Assembly: GCA_930367215.1 (NCBI GenBank)
Contig: OV884059.1
Coordinates: forward strand, 158,284,511-158,348,510
From: Pollenia angustigena
Taxonomy: Eukaryota; Arthropoda; Insecta; Diptera; Polleniidae
Length of the DNA stretch: 64,000 nucleotides
Direction of reading: 5' to 3'
In this document: positions 37,113 through 49,400 of the stretch, one piece after another
Layout: each line of letters opens with the position of its first letter
Numbering within the stretch: the stretch's first letter is position 1
The notes under the pieces: generated by a model
Database searches by the model: none
Told to the model about the DNA's origin: nothing
What the model saw: the letters and a program-made list of their open reading frames with translations, nothing else
Translations under genes and position numbers: made by a program

Positions 37113-37392
37113 GTCATGACAAACTGTTGTGCGGGAAGGTCCAAAATTAAGCAAAGGTCGTCCCATATAAACCCCTTACTAAAATCACTTAAAGGCTAAC
37201 AAATCTCAAATAAATTAAGATATCTAAATATTATTCGGCAGAAAGAACTTTTACATGAATCATAAACTCATAACATAATTTTCTTCTGAAGGGTCCATGA
37301 TTACCCATGGGTTAAATTGGGTTCACTCTAGAATATTTGTTTTCAAATACGTTGCAGCGTATTATATGGTCGGGCTTGATCGACTAAACTTT
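37113..37392 (+). repeat. Common fly dispersed repeat, 3' part
   Basis: Continues the repeat begun at 34484 after the hAT C insertion, with CATAACATAATTTTCTTCTG and a terminal TATGGTCGGGCTTGATCGAC block, which is a usual end of this repeat type. Confidence 0.45.
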
Positions 37393-37554
37393 TTTACTTA
37401 TTTTTACATAAATTTTTTTACAAACATATTTTGTTGAATTATAAAACGTCTAAACTTTTGAGTGGTTAGTTCATAGATTTGACCTCTCATAAATTGAAAT
37501 TGAGATAAACATTCAATTGAATTAAGATGATGTCTGTGTTAAGAAAAAAATAAA

Positions 37555-37643
37555 TTATAACTCAACTTACAAATATAATAGCTGTATGGCTGATCATCAT
37601 GCTCACGATGATAATGACGGTGATCATTTTAGTTTTCATACGC
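37555..37643 (-). other. Possible signal-peptide exon (weak candidate)
   Basis: On the minus strand an ATG opens a 23-codon stretch rich in Ile, Val and Met after two lysines (MKTKMITVIIIVSMMIS...), like a secretory signal, and is followed by a strong GTAAGT donor. No matching downstream exon was found; a possible acceptor 37 nt away would give too short an intron. It may be chance. Confidence 0.15.
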
Positions 37644-38363
37644 AAAACATAGATTTTCTTTTGTTTGGCTTTTGATAAGCATTGATTTAAAAAAATTTTG
37701 AATTTAGCTTTTCAAATACAATTCCAAGCACTTTAAACAATTAACCTCAGTTATTGTTTATTTTAAGGGGCTTTTCTTTCGTTTCTATCCAAATACGTAA
37801 ATACTTTTTTACAAAATCCATATACATACATACAATATAATTTTTGAGGCTTTGATGGTGTTTGTTTTACTTGGTTTGAAATTTGTGTTTCGATGTATAC
37901 CAATATTGAAAGTAATTTAAGATGAGGCTAATATATGATTGAAAAAATTACTTATTTAATAAGAAAATTATTTTATTTTATCTACTCAACCTACACAATT
38001 GAATTTTAAAACCACAGCAACAAGTGTTTGGTTTATAATATAAGTGGATTCGATAAATATAATTTATTTCCTACATTAAAATGAAAGCAAAAATTGCGAT
38101 TGAAAATAACTCGTGTGTTTTAAGATCATTCATATATTTTTTATATTTTCTTTTTTCTTTTTGAGTTGTGTAGCAAAAATATTTAAATTGTATAACATGA
38201 AAACTTCATGACGTTAATTAATAGTCGGAAAAAAAATCAATTCATATTTAAATTTTTATATCCTATCAAATGTCTTGAAAGTACTAGTTATCAACAGAGC
38301 TTTAATTTTTCTTAGGATTATTGTTATAACAACGATTTTATAAAAGCGAGAATTTAAACTCAC

Positions 38364-38581
38364 CTTACTGTTGTATCATTACTGCCAGATACGACATATT
38401 CTCCAGATGGATTAAAATCCAATGTTCTTACACTTTTCATATGACCATTTAATGTGGAACATATTGTTTGGGCATTTAAATCCCATCGCCTTATAATGCC
38501 AATATCATCGGCAGAATATACAAAATCATCATTGTATGCAAAACGTACACAATCTATGGGTCGATTGTGACCGGTAAGTGA
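38364..38581 (-). CDS. kat80: Katanin p80-like WD40 exon (downstream exon of the pair)
   Basis: This internal exon lies between a TTTTCAG acceptor and a GTGAGT donor (minus strand). It starts in phase 0 and ends with two bases of a codon. It encodes SLTGHNRPIDCVRF, then RRWDLNAQTICSTLNGH, then LDFNPSGEYVVSGSNDTTV, i.e. WD40 blades in the order and spacing of katanin p80. The p80 subunit targets the AAA microtubule-severing enzyme katanin p60 through its WD40 propeller region and its C-terminus. Joining to the exon at 38912-39039 keeps the frame across a 330-bp intron. The next exon, expected to begin with a WD motif, was not found at lower coordinates. A paralogue of kat80 cannot be excluded. 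Confidence 0.75.
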
Positions 38582-38911
38582 CTGAAAATATAAAAATAAT
38601 AATAATAAACTATATAACCAGGTATGTTATGAGCTGATTTTAAAACGATAGTTTTTAGCGGGGGTAATAAATTTCAAGCGATTTTAAAGTCCAATCCTAT
38701 ATTATCAACTTAATTTTTTGTTAAAAATACAGTATAATTAACATTGTATACATTTTATAAAAAATGTAAAAGAATATAAATAGAAAAAAGTGAAAAATTA
38801 CTAAAAATTTATTTTTCAAGATATGTACGGAAAATCATATGATCGCTTGTTTTTAAAATCGGTTTCCCTCATATAATTGATTAAATTACTTTATGGTGAC
38901 TGATAACTTAC

Positions 38912-39039
38912 CATAAAACATTCTGTTTGTCCTATAGCCCACAAATTAACATTACGATCTTGACCACCCGTTACTAAAACACGACCCGTTTCGCCAACAT
39001 CCAGACAAGTAACATTGCCATTATGCGCTTTTATCTCAT
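38912..39039 (-). CDS. kat80: Katanin p80-like WD40 exon (upstream exon of the pair)
   Basis: Bounded on the minus strand by an ATTTCAG acceptor and an ATG|GTAAGT donor. The 128-nt exon begins with two bases of a split codon and encodes EIKAHNGNVTCLDV, GRVLVTGGQDRNVNLWAIG and QTECFM. This matches the first WD40 blade of katanin p80, where family members read HxxNVxxLxxG...GRxLxTGGDDxxVNLW...xCxMSL. The preceding exon, which would carry the start codon, is not recognisable between here and the window end, so the gene is partial. A repeat fragment starts only 38 bp upstream of the acceptor. Confidence 0.75.
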
Positions 39040-39076
39040 CTGAAATGAAAAAATTTAGGTTAATAATAAAAATTGG

Positions 39077-39575
39077 AAATCAATGAAATTTTTGTTCAAA
39101 AATCACGTATATATTTTAAAGAAATGGTAAAATAAAAAGCAAAATATTTAGTATTGGATATACTACAATTGCACTTTTTTAAATTTTATGTAGTAAAATA
39201 TTTTTCAAAATTCTTCCACCACGTCCTTCGAAATCTTGACAAATCCGCTGGCAAACGACCTGTTGTTTTGCATTTTGTTGAGCAATATATCAGTTTGTGC
39301 CTTATTAACGGATCTTGACCTTAATATTCGAATTATAAAAAGAACTTCATACTTACATACATATTCTGTTCCCCAGCAAAAAGAAAGTGAGAAAATAAAA
39401 GGGAAAAGTGAACAAATTGCCAGGGAAAAAACTGAATTTTTCCCTTGAATATTTTTTCTCGTTAATTTTCTCCGTTGAATTACCTCAAAAAAAATTTTTC
39501 ATGGGAATTTTTTATGATCGTAAATATGTGAAAAGGGAAAAAATTACGAGGGAAAAATTATTCACGATAGGGGTG
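39077..39575 (+). repeat. Fragment of the CACCCCTATCGTGAATAA element in the katanin intron
   Basis: Matches 20130-20643 in the same orientation, ending with TTATTCACGATAGGGGTG. The left terminal repeat is absent, so it is a truncated copy. It lies in the intron just upstream of the katanin exon at 38912-39039. Confidence 0.75.
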
Positions 39576-39639
39576 TGTGTCCGTTAGAGATATTAAAAAA
39601 AAAAATATTGTGTACAGAAAGAAATATAAAAAACTTTTA

Positions 39640-39980
39640 ATTTGTTTAGTATGGCCGTTTAATGAAATTCTGAAATTTGGACCCTGCAGCGCCTGGGATG
39701 CCCCTAGATAGGTCAAATGTATGATCAACCCCACTTTATTTTTCATCTCTATCGTTTATTTCTAACATAACTACCCGCTATCTCCATTCCTTAAAGGGGC
39801 TCCCATCAGAATGTTCAATGCAGACTAGAAATATATTAAAGAAAAAGTCCCATAAATTCCCAGGAGTCGCCCCTAGTGGGATAAATTGTATGACCGATCT
39901 TAATTAATTTTTTGTCCATAACATTTTCTCGAGATATACTTACCCCTTATCACCACTTTTTAAAGGGGCTCCCATACAAA
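39640..39980. repeat. Two degenerate tandem units of ~169 bp
   Basis: CGCCCCTAG/GCCCCTAG blocks recur 169 bp apart (39700, 39869), and TTAAAGGGGCTCCCAT blocks recur 169 bp apart (39793, 39962). It is noncoding. Confidence 0.6.
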
Positions 39981-40032
39981 CAAACAAAAATTTTAAAATG
40001 TGGCTAAAAATTTTTTTTTTTTTTTTTTTTTG

Positions 40033-40674
40033 CTTTCAAAAGATTTTGTTATTCGTGCTTAATTCCCAGTTGTTATTCTTGATAAAAACACTTGAAATTT
40101 ATTGTTGATGGGATAAGCTATTCCTATGCGCATTTCACTGGTTGCTTAGGCCAGATCATCAGGACACTTCATCCATAAAAATTTTAGAAAAACTAAAGAT
40201 ATAAACTGTTAAACGTATAAGGCCCGTTTTCAAAACTCACCGATAGCTAAAAGTAGACTTTAAACGGCCTTATAAAAAGTGTTCAATTATTAAAACTTAA
40301 CTTTAACCTACAGTGAACGATAATGTAGATTAAGGTTCATCCTACCTGGTAGGTTAAAATAAAGTTGTAATAATGGAACACTTTTTACAAGGCCGATAAA
40401 ATGCTACCTTTAGCTATCGGTAAGTTGTGAAAACGGGCCTTAGACTTATAAGCAACAGTTCTACTTGTAACAATATCAAAGTTTAAACAAAACACATCAA
40501 CAATAAACAGTGGCTTTATCTCATCTTACATTCCCCACTGCAATTAGTTGAAATTCTCTCAACATTAATTGTAGTTGTAAGTAGGTTAAGAAAAACAAAA
40601 TGAAAACAACAATAGCTTACAAAAGCATGTTGCCAATTAAGTGTTTTTTTAGGCCGTGCACTTGCCTGTTTATT
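40033..40674 (+). repeat. Copy of the palindrome-family dispersed repeat with nested MITE
   Basis: Same order as 4776-5206 from CAAAAGATTTTG to GGCCGTGCACTTGCCTG, interrupted by the MITE at 40221-40439. Without the insert it is about 420 bp. Confidence 0.8.
40221..40439. mobile_element. Harbinger-like MITE (219 bp)
   Basis: GGCCCGTTTTCAAAACTCAC at the left mirrors the right end (GTTGTGAAAACGGGCC) and is followed by a mirrored ACCGATAGCTAAA block. TAA precedes and TTA follows, compatible with a 3-bp TWA-type target but not an exact duplication. It sits inside a dispersed repeat, which dates it as younger than that copy. A half copy lies at 7850. Confidence 0.65.
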
Positions 40675-41005
40675 TTTTTTTGCCCAAAAAAATTATGTTT
40701 TTAAATAAAACGACTGCGTTTCTTAGAAAAAAGTTTTACTTTTCTTAAAGGAAATTTTATTGCGAAATTTCGGTGCACTATATTTTTGCAACCTTCTCCA
40801 TTTTCGAAAATGGAGGAGGTACTTTGATAATAACGGTATATCTCGAAAACCAGAGCTAACCTAAAAAACGGTTAGCACCATTGGATTCAGCGTACCCGGC
40901 TTGCCTGTTTTTTCATCTAATAGCAGTTACATACTTATTCTTTTGTCTTACTATGACATATTTTATTTTTAAACTAAGCTGAATTGGTATAAATTTTTAG
41001 GATTA

Positions 41006-42375
41006 CAGTATTCCACGGATAATTACCTCGACAAAAATGCCAACATTTTTGGGTAATTATGCGGGGTAAGCATTTAAACGAATACGCTTAACTACCTCGT
41101 TGAGGTAATAATAAGAATACGTTTAACTACCTCATTGAGGTAATTAAGCGAATTCGTTTAAATACCTCAGTGAGGTAGTTAGACGTATTTATTTACAAGA
41201 TAACTTAAATCTGATGTATGAAAAAATTTAAGAAAGGAATTTTTACTTGTACCAGCTAAATCTTAAGAGATAGCAATAAAAAACAATGGGATTTGTTGCC
41301 TTAAATTTTATCTGTAGTGCTTTTTGAGATGTCCTGTCATATCCTACTACTACTCATGGAAGCCGTAAATATGCAGTTGCATGGTTTTTCTTGTGCGACC
41401 AATGAATGCAGAAACAATATATTTATGTGTTTAGAGCTTTTAATGAATTTTGGTATCGATTTGTTTGTAAATAATTTCCATATTTTAGCCATTGCTTCAT
41501 TTTTATTGCACACATATTTTAAGTTTTTAAAACATATTTTAATGCATGTCAAGCAAAAAAAAAATGCTTAAACTTCTGGTTAACAAATTAATTTTCTGTT
41601 GCTTTAATTTCGCCACCTACATTAAATTTTCACTGTACAATTTTAAGCCAAAGCAAGTTTTTGTTGAAGATAAATGTTTTTCGCAACTTATAACATAGAA
41701 ACCTAGACGCATCTTTTAGTAAGCGATCGAATTAGAAACATTTGTTTAAGTAATCTTTTCGTGTCCGTCCGTCCATCTTGCTGGCTGTATGTCCATGTAA
41801 ACCTTGTGCGAAAAGTAAAGGTAGCAGTTTTTAGATAATTTGATAAAATTTGGTAAATACGATTAATTGTCATAAGAATGAAACCTATGTAAATTGTAAG
41901 AATCGGTCTATAATATCACATAGTCCCCATGCAAACTTCAAACTTTAATCTCTTTAAGACAAAATATCTCATAAATTTGGTGTATCTAGATAATATATAA
42001 CTCTTATATGAATCTTGACCTCATAACATAACTTTTAATGCAAATATTAATTTGTTGAATATTTTGCTTTTAATGAAGCCATATTTTGTTTTTTAGGCAT
42101 TATTAACATGTAAAACTTGGTTGCATTACCTGCTTGCATTACTTGCTGTGTTTTTGTCAAATAGTACTGAGGCAATTAAACGAATGAAATTTAGGTATAA
42201 TTTTGTTTTGGGAGTTAAATTTTTAAGGCAATAATCCGAATCGGGTAATTAAGCGTATGGCAATTAAACGTGGATTTTTGTTTAAAAAATGAAAGAAAAA
42301 AAACGGGGATTTAAAACTCGAGGTAAATAAGCGTGAAAGGCATTTAAGCGTGGGGTAATTAACCGGGTTATACTG
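41006..42375. mobile_element. pogo-like nonautonomous DNA element (1.4 kb)
   Basis: The left end CAGTATTCCACGGATAATTA and the complement of the right end (CAGTATAACCCGGTTAATTA) form inverted repeats flanked by TA on both sides (41004-41005, 42376-42377). CAGTA ends with TA duplication fit the pogo/Tigger group of Tc1/mariner. Near the left end are three TACCTCNNTGAGGTA palindromes in a tandem setting. It contains a hAT C-related fragment (41340-41560) and a fly repeat copy (41690-42050). No transposase is readable. Confidence 0.75.
41690..42050 (+). repeat. Common fly dispersed repeat, second plus-strand copy
   Basis: Contains GTCCGTCCGTCCATCTTGCT, TGTCCATGTAAACCTTGTGC, ATTTGGTAAATACGATTAAT and ACATAGTCCCCATGCAAAC, in the same order as the repeat at 34484. 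It is noncoding. Confidence 0.6.
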
Positions 42376-42377
42376 TA

Positions 42378-43738
42378 CTACATAAAAGCTGCAAATAACA
42401 ACACTTTTGTTATTTTCTTTGCGAACGCTAACGTGTGACATCGTGGGACTGGCTGTTAGATACATAAATTCCCATTGAAACATTCAATTGGTCTACAACA
42501 AATTGATTGAATTTGGGAAAAAATTGATAAAGCATTCTAAAAAATAGAAGAAAAACAAGAAACGTAAAATTCAATTCTTAAAGTATTAAATTCCAAAAAA
42601 TTAGATCATTCAAATGAATTTAACATTCCATAGGATTTAATTGATTTGTGAATTACAGTTGAACCCCATCAATTATATGTGAAAGAAAAATTAAATTTTT
42701 TGTACCGATTAAAATTTTTGTGATTAACTTTATTATTTTTAACAATCAAACACTATGTTCATAAAACGAAAAAGGGGAATTCCCTTGTTTGCATATTATG
42801 ATTCGAAAGCATTTTTACAGATATTTAGTTTAGAAATTTGAGAAGTGTAAATTGTTGTGTTTATTTTTACAATGGTATCCGTATCAGGGGTAAAAAGACA
42901 TAGAATAATCTTTACAATTAAAAACAAAGTTGGTACTTAATTAACCGGAAAAATCGATTTTCAAAATGCTCCCGGTCCCGTCAATTTTGGAATAAATTGC
43001 GGAATAAGTATTTCTGTTATTAAATTTTATTGTTTAAAGATAATTAAAAAACAATTTTTTTCCGAACCGATAAACTAACCAACTCAACAATATTAACCAC
43101 ATTTAATAGGTATACAAATTTGTATTTATTTAAACTCAATTCATTAATTATTTAGTGAATCTTTCTTTCGACATTCATTTGAAAGCTACGGCAGCGGATT
43201 GATGACTGGCTTTAAAAAAGAAATATAGAGCCAACCTAACATTTATTATACCAAAACAATATATTAACCTAGCCCTTAATGCAGTAAGCGCATGCTCACA
43301 TATCACACTTGATCATCAAGAAGGTATTAACTCATAATTTTTATTTTTTTCAATTTTTGGAAAAAATTGACGCGTAGTATTAAATCTACCCGCGTTAAAA
43401 TATCGTGATTTTTTTTTTACTTTTTGGTAATGAAACGGTGGTTTAAAATTTTTTTTTTTTATATGCCTTTAAAATTTAAATTAAAAATGGTTTTGCTTCA
43501 ACTGAAAATTTTTAATGCTCCTAATTTCTACAACTAAATATCTAGCTGTGTATAGATATCTATGTTTTAACGTAATTTTCATAATTATAAAAAGTATTTC
43601 TTACCTACAGGTTAAAGTGTAGTGTATTTTACACTATCGATTTCAATATTTAATTCACGAGGGCACAATTAACGTTGAAATTACCAAAATTGTGTTACCG
43701 GGTAGGTTAAGATAACAGTTAGATACGAACACGACCAG
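42378..43738. other. AT-rich sequence, no gene recognised
   Basis: Short chance ORFs only. A TACCGGGTAGGTTAAGATAA block near 43695 resembles the inner part of the Harbinger-like MITE. Confidence 0.4.
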
Positions 43739-43968
43739 GGGCCTGATTCTGGCAGTCGTGATCGAGTACTTTCTCGATTCGAAAGCAATTTAACATCTAA
43801 TTATTTCAGTCAATACTAAACGAATCGGGATTATTTGTACGGTGTTGTAAAGCATTAATTTGAGTTTCAAAATACTGAAAAAATTATTTCGATTCGTTTA
43901 GTATCGACTGAAATAAAATTGCTTTCCATTCGAGCAAGTACTCGATCACGAATGCCAGAATTAGGCCC
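43739..43968. mobile_element. MITE with GGGCCTGATTCTGGCA ends
   Basis: Inverted repeats of over 50 bp (GGGCCTGATTCTGGCAGTCG left; complement right, including ATCGAGTACTTTCTCGA-like sequence) bound a 230-bp unit. CAG flanks both ends (43736-43738, 43969-43971), a possible 3-bp duplication. It is noncoding. Confidence 0.75.
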
Positions 43969-44095
43969 CAGATATCTGAAGAAATTACGGGCATAAGTGC
44001 GATATAATCAAACATAATTTTTATCAAAATCAAATATTTGTTTGCTATAACGTAAAAATATAAAATAGAATCATAATGGGTTGATGAATTTTTAA

Positions 44096-44780
44096 GCCGT
44101 GTGTCCACTAGCTAGTCACTTGCGGAAGAATTTCTGCAAGTATTTGCTGAAGTGTTTCCACTCAAACCGAAACTTGCGGAAGTCTGCTTCCAGAAGTAGT
44201 TTGTAGAAGTTTTCACGACGAACTTGCTGCAAGAAATTGCACCTTACAGTAGTTTGCTTTTTTACGAATGACAGTATAAAAATGTCTTGTGGCAAAATAA
44301 AATTGGCAGCTGCCATCGCAGCATATTTAATTAAAAAGAAGCAAATAAATAAAAAAAATAAAAAGAAGTGTTTGGGTGAGACATTGGGTGTTGCGGCGCG
44401 TAGATTTAAGTTTCCAAAATATATTACTTGAAGAATTGCGGACCCAAGACTCCATGCAGCTGAAAAATTTCCTTTCTTGTTTTTCAATTGCCAAATGTGT
44501 TTTTTTTACTACTCCAAACGAATTTTTTTCCATTTTTATAAATATTGAAAAAAACTCAAAAACAAAACACAAAACAGAAGAGAATGCCACAAACCGTTTA
44601 CTCACGTATACTCGACTTCTTCTGCAAGTCTTGAAAACACTTGTAGTTCACAGCAAGTCGTTCAAGTTACTTCCAGCAAGCAACAAACACGTGTTTCCAC
44701 ATAATTGCTGCAAGTAACTCCCGAAAGCCGTGACTTCTGGAAGTCGGCTTCTAATACGTGTTTACAAGTCAAAAACTTCA
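44096..44780. repeat. Segment rich in CTTGCRGAAGT-type motifs, probably a decayed DNA transposon
   Basis: Both flanks (44110-44240 and 44630-44770) carry many direct and inverted copies of ACTTGCGGAAG/CTTGCTGCAAG. Between them a plus-strand frame (44281-44431) reads MSCGKIKLAAAIAAYLIKKK followed by a lysine-rich tail, faintly like the N-terminus of Harbinger transposases. No ends could be fixed. Confidence 0.4.
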
Positions 44781-44817
44781 AATTAGAACATGCCCGATTC
44801 TCTTTATATTAAAAAAG

Positions 44818-44825
44818 GTTTGATG
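44818..44825. repeat. Target site duplication of hAT element B, left copy
   Basis: GTTTGATG precedes the left end and is repeated exactly at 59375-59382, 14.5 kb away. Confidence 0.9.
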
Positions 44826-45473
44826 CAGAGAAGCAAGCCGTAACGGCGCGGTTGACGGCTAGCCGCTCAGCCGATTTTTTTCGACAAGCCGCGCCGCCGC
44901 CGATATACTCGGCTGATCGGCGGCTCAATTGCTAGCTGATTTTTTTTTTTTTTTTTTTGTATTAAGCCAAAATTGGTTATTCAATTAATTTTTGGTATTT
45001 TTTAATATTATTTAAGTTAATGAATACTTGCGGAAATCGGTATCTAGTGGCACTGTTACCATATACAAATATTTATCTTATTTTTAAAGTTTGGTGTGAA
45101 AAGATTTGAAGAGTTTAAACGAAACTTCTTTGTATTCAATTTATCTATTATTGTCAGAAAAATATAGATTTTTATTTATTATATGTATTAAAAATATGTT
45201 AACCAACATTATCAATGATTAGCTAAACTGGTAACACTTAAATATAATTTTGAATGCTGATTACCTTCTTCACTGTGGGGTATTCCACCATTTAAACTTC
45301 ATTGAGCCATACATTATCTGCAATTATAAACTATGTTTTACATATACTGATTATTTAAAAGATTGGTTACCTATTATCCATTCTTTTGTTAAAATTGTTT
45401 TCATTCGTTTGAAAAGTTTAAAAAAAGTGTTCCTCATTACAAGTGGTAAAAAATTGTGTTGTAAAATTAATCA

Positions 45474-45990
45474 ATGATTCGGAAAATAGAAAGCTATTTT
45501 ATGTCAAGCAACTATAGTTCTGCAAAAACCAATACAGAATCGACCAATGATCATACTAGAAGACCCAGTACAGAACCAGCCTATACTGAGGAGTGCGGAG
45601 AAATATTGGATAGCTTTCATTATTTAAGAAACTATCAGCAAGAAGGAAATAAATTATAGACTTTGGGGCATGTACTAGTTAGCAAGCACCGAGGAATTCA
45701 AATATCCCTACAGAAATAAAAGCATAATTTGATGCACCACAGGAGGAAATTGAATGTTTGTGGATTGGTGGAAAATAATGAAGAGGTATTTTTCATAAAA
45801 TTAATTTTTTTCTTTTTGTGTATCATTTATATTTGTTCAAAGATGTTTTCGAAATTGTCTAAATTAGCGGGATTCTGTTTTAGAATTCCTGCTACGTCCG
45901 CCTCATCGGACGAAGCATTTTCTGTAGCTGGAGCTTGCATTACTTTGAAGAGAAGCCGTCTAAGTCCATTCACCTTAAAAAGTCCATTCT
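45474..45990 (+). pseudogene. hAT transposase C-terminal remnant
   Basis: At 45841-45990 the frame reads FSKLSKLAGFCFRIPATSAS followed by a block with DEAFSVAG and LKRSRLSP, the hAT C-terminal dimerisation region (usual form PATSASSERVFSxAG...RxRLSP). Just upstream, at about 45770, another frame reads FVDWWK, equivalent to the WW motif that precedes this region; an insertion of some 50 bases and frame changes separate them. Upstream frames (45474-45659) may be the degraded linker. The catalytic part is absent, so this is a broken, internally deleted copy within hAT B. Confidence 0.8.
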
Positions 45991-46080
45991 AAAATTTAAT
46001 TAAATTGTCTTGTTCGACCTTTATTTAAAATTTATATTTATTTATTGAGCTTGAGGTTTAATTTTTTTATAAAAATATTT

Positions 46081-46252
46081 GTTTTATTTTATCCGAAATT
46101 CCGTCACGCTTTTGTGTGACTTCAGGGAAAATTAACAATTTAAAATTTTTGAAAATTTGTTTTTTCCCAAAATTATTTAAAAAATTTTGAATCGTTAATT
46201 TTTTCTGAAGAAGTCACACAAAGGCGTGACGAAATATCGGATTAAATAAAAC
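46081..46252. mobile_element. Palindromic MITE inside hAT B
   Basis: GTTTTATTTTATCCGAAATT leads the left arm, and the right arm carries the complement including GTCACACAAAGGCGTGACG, matching CGTCACGCTTTTGTGTGAC. The arms are about 55 bp. It is noncoding. Confidence 0.7.
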
Positions 46253-46451
46253 AAACATCTTATAAAATTTAATAGACCACAAACTTATTAAAAAAAAAAA
46301 AAAAATTTAAAAATTAATTAATTAACTATTTTAAAATGCTTCAAAATTTAAAAAAAATCTTATTGTTATATCTGTTACTCACCTAAGTACAACTAACAAG
46401 ATATTTGCTGTAAATAGAATTTTTATTCTAAAAATTTCATTTATCTTTTAT

Positions 46452-46455
46452 AAAA
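46452..46455. repeat. Target site duplication of the Gypsy element, left copy
   Basis: AAAA lies directly before the 5' LTR and directly after the 3' LTR (59162-59165). Four bases is normal for Ty3/Gypsy elements, although the sequence is low in complexity. Confidence 0.7.
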
Positions 46456-49400
46456 TGTAATATGTGAATATCCCTTTTCGTATTTTTTTTTCTGAATTTG
46501 CAAAATGTCACCCATAATATTAGCTAAATCCACAAATGAGTTATCATTTTATTTACTGAAAAAGATACTTGATTTTTAAAGATAATTTTAAATATTATTA
46601 TTGATTAACGGATCACCAACTGGTATAAAGAGTATGTTCAGTTAGATTTGTTGCATTTCATTAATAAAACTTACCACTTGAAGTTTTATGCAGGTGCTAC
46701 CAACTTCTAACAATATTAAGAACATTCAAGCATTTCCAATAAAATTAGCTAAAGAACCTACCATATTGAATTTCAAAGAAGTAAGTTAGGGCCAAAATTA
46801 GACGCCATCATTCTTTTCATTTTTGTCCACCAACCTTACAACATACAAGGCTAACGAATTTTTGAAGGAAGACGCTGCGTTTTTATAACCAATAAAAGGA
46901 GTATATTGAAACTAATAAAATTTTAAGGTAATTAGTGCCATTATCTCCAGTGAGTCCTTGTAAATTTTTATTTTACTTATCTTTAGATTACAAAAAAACA
47001 TTTTGGTTTACTTTCAATAGAACAACTTATAAAGTTTTGTAAGAAACGAAAAAGAACATAATTTGCAACGGACACCATAATTAATTATTGGTAAAATTGA
47101 ACAAATTCTCAGCTTTTTAATGGAAAGGACAATTACCTTAAAAAAACGACAGCAAGGTTCTTCATTTAATTCAAGGAAATAGATAAATCCCTAATTCTGC
47201 GGGTTATAGAACCTTGGATTAAAAAAGTGTTAACTTTCGTCTTTGATACACTTCAAAATTCAAGATCAGGTAAAAATCATATTTAAAGTTATTAATTACA
47301 ACAAAAAGGCAGTGGAATTACAAAAACTATTTTTTTTTTGATAGATACACATGTTTTTTTGGGAGAGGGATTCTCAGCTAGTCTCCAATTTAAGGAAAAT
47401 CGTCACAAAGAAGAATTGTGCTAGGTCTCTGACGCAACAACTAATGTGTCAAAAGCCAGTTATTTTTGGGCAGTGAAAGAAAGTTGTCAAAAAAGTGTTT
47501 GTTCCCTTAGAAAATTCCTGAAAAAAATTACTTTTTTCAAAAAACATATAATTAAATTAACAAAAAACAGAATTTTTCAAGTTAGTGCATAAAAATAATA
47601 TTAAAATCGTATGTTAAAATCCAAATGGTTGATAAAGTAAAAACTATGAATAATATCAATTAACCATGTTGTTGTAGCATAGTGTAACGAAATCAGTTAA
47701 TTTTCGGTTAAAATTAAAGATTTTTAGCAATATATGCTTTGGGAATAAAAATTGTGGTAAAAATTAAAAGAATAATTAAATGTTAAAATAAATATGTATT
47801 TATCAAAAATTTCAAAGTTAAAATGACGACGGCTTTACATAATGATTTTTTGTGTGAGTAAAAAAAAATTATCGCAGATGGTAAAAAATTAAAAAAACAA
47901 AACGTAAACTTAATAAAGTAAATTTAATAGTTAAAATTTAAATGAATTAAAATCCCGTAAAGGTAAAATTTTGAGAAAAGATAAAATAAAAATAGAAATT
48001 ATTAAAAGAAAATTGTAGTAACACTGTGATAATTAAAAAAAAAAAAAAAAAAAAATTCAATTTTTTAAAAATTAAAAAAAAAAAGAAGTAAGAAAAAAGG
48101 TGTAAAAAAAAACCATTTAAAAAACTATGAAAAAGAGGATAACGGATAAAACAAAATAATCAACTAAGAACCACAAAGATCAATGAAGAGAGCGGGGATT
48201 TGGAAAGCTTTTCAACGTCACTGCAAGTAAGTGTTTACATACATATTCTCTTTCATAAATTGGGTACATCAGCTTTGGTGGTTCAATTTTGTTAAAAATT
48301 GTAACATTTTTGTCCAAAATATTATTAGCTTTATTTATAAATTGAAAATACATATTTTTGAAAAGTTTGATCTAAACCGAAAATTGAACCAACAACGCTT
48401 ATGAACCTTGGTTTTTTCTTCAAAAATCAATGTTTGTTTTTTCTTAATAAATTATAACTTCCAACTAAAGTAATAATAAAACTTTAAACATGTCATATTT
48501 TAATTTAAAGTTATAAAAAAAAGGTCAAGCTATTTAAATTTATAAAGTTTAAGAACGAAGTTTTTTAAAAAGAAAAATAGGTGTACATTGATTCTTGAAA
48601 TTATCACTTTATATTATTCCTTTTTCTTCTTCTTCCAAAATTAAATTTGTTTTTTGCAATGAAGAAAATAATAAAAATTATCACTAAATAAATGTTAAAT
48701 ATAAAAGAAAGAAAATCGGGAATTAAGTAAAATGAAATAATCACAACTCGAAATCATTATTCGTAGGCGTAAAAGAGATAAATATATATTTAATTAAACT
48801 CGATTTTTTAAAACGTAATTAAAACAAATTGAAAAATAATAAATTTAAAAGTCACTACACTTTTCGGTACTTCTTGTTAGTTCTCGATCCGGTTCACCGC
48901 TTAGTTATATTTCTCTTATGCACAATTGATTTAAATGTGATAATCGCGAATTCTTAAAAACCTGGTTGATATTATTCATAAAATTTTTATTAATTAATTG
49001 ATATAAAAATAAAGGAAAAAGAAAAAATTGATTGAATGTTAAATATAAATTAGATTTGTATTAGGTATTGTATTAGATTCGGAGACATTGAAATGTTGAA
49101 AATTTATAATTTGAAATTTATTTGTAACTCTTTTATGGATGAGTTTTCTTAAGTGAATTTTAGCAAGTTTTTTTTTCAATTTAGTTCCTATTAAATTTTT
49201 TGTTAAAAATGTTTAAGAGTTGAGATTTGAAATAAACATAATGTTGGAATAAAACCTTTTGGACTTATCCTTTGGGGTTGAAGAAAAGTTAATCTAGGCG
49301 TTCGGGTTCTTCTTTGAGTTTATCAGTGTTTGGAAGAACAATGGTTACGGAGGGTAAAGATCACTTGGCAGCAACATCATTGCCTCGATTTATTAGATTC

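Noticed and set aside
40000..40031. Long T tract as a retrotransposon poly(A) tail
   Set aside because: No LINE-like sequence lies next to it; it borders a dispersed repeat and may be simple low-complexity DNA.
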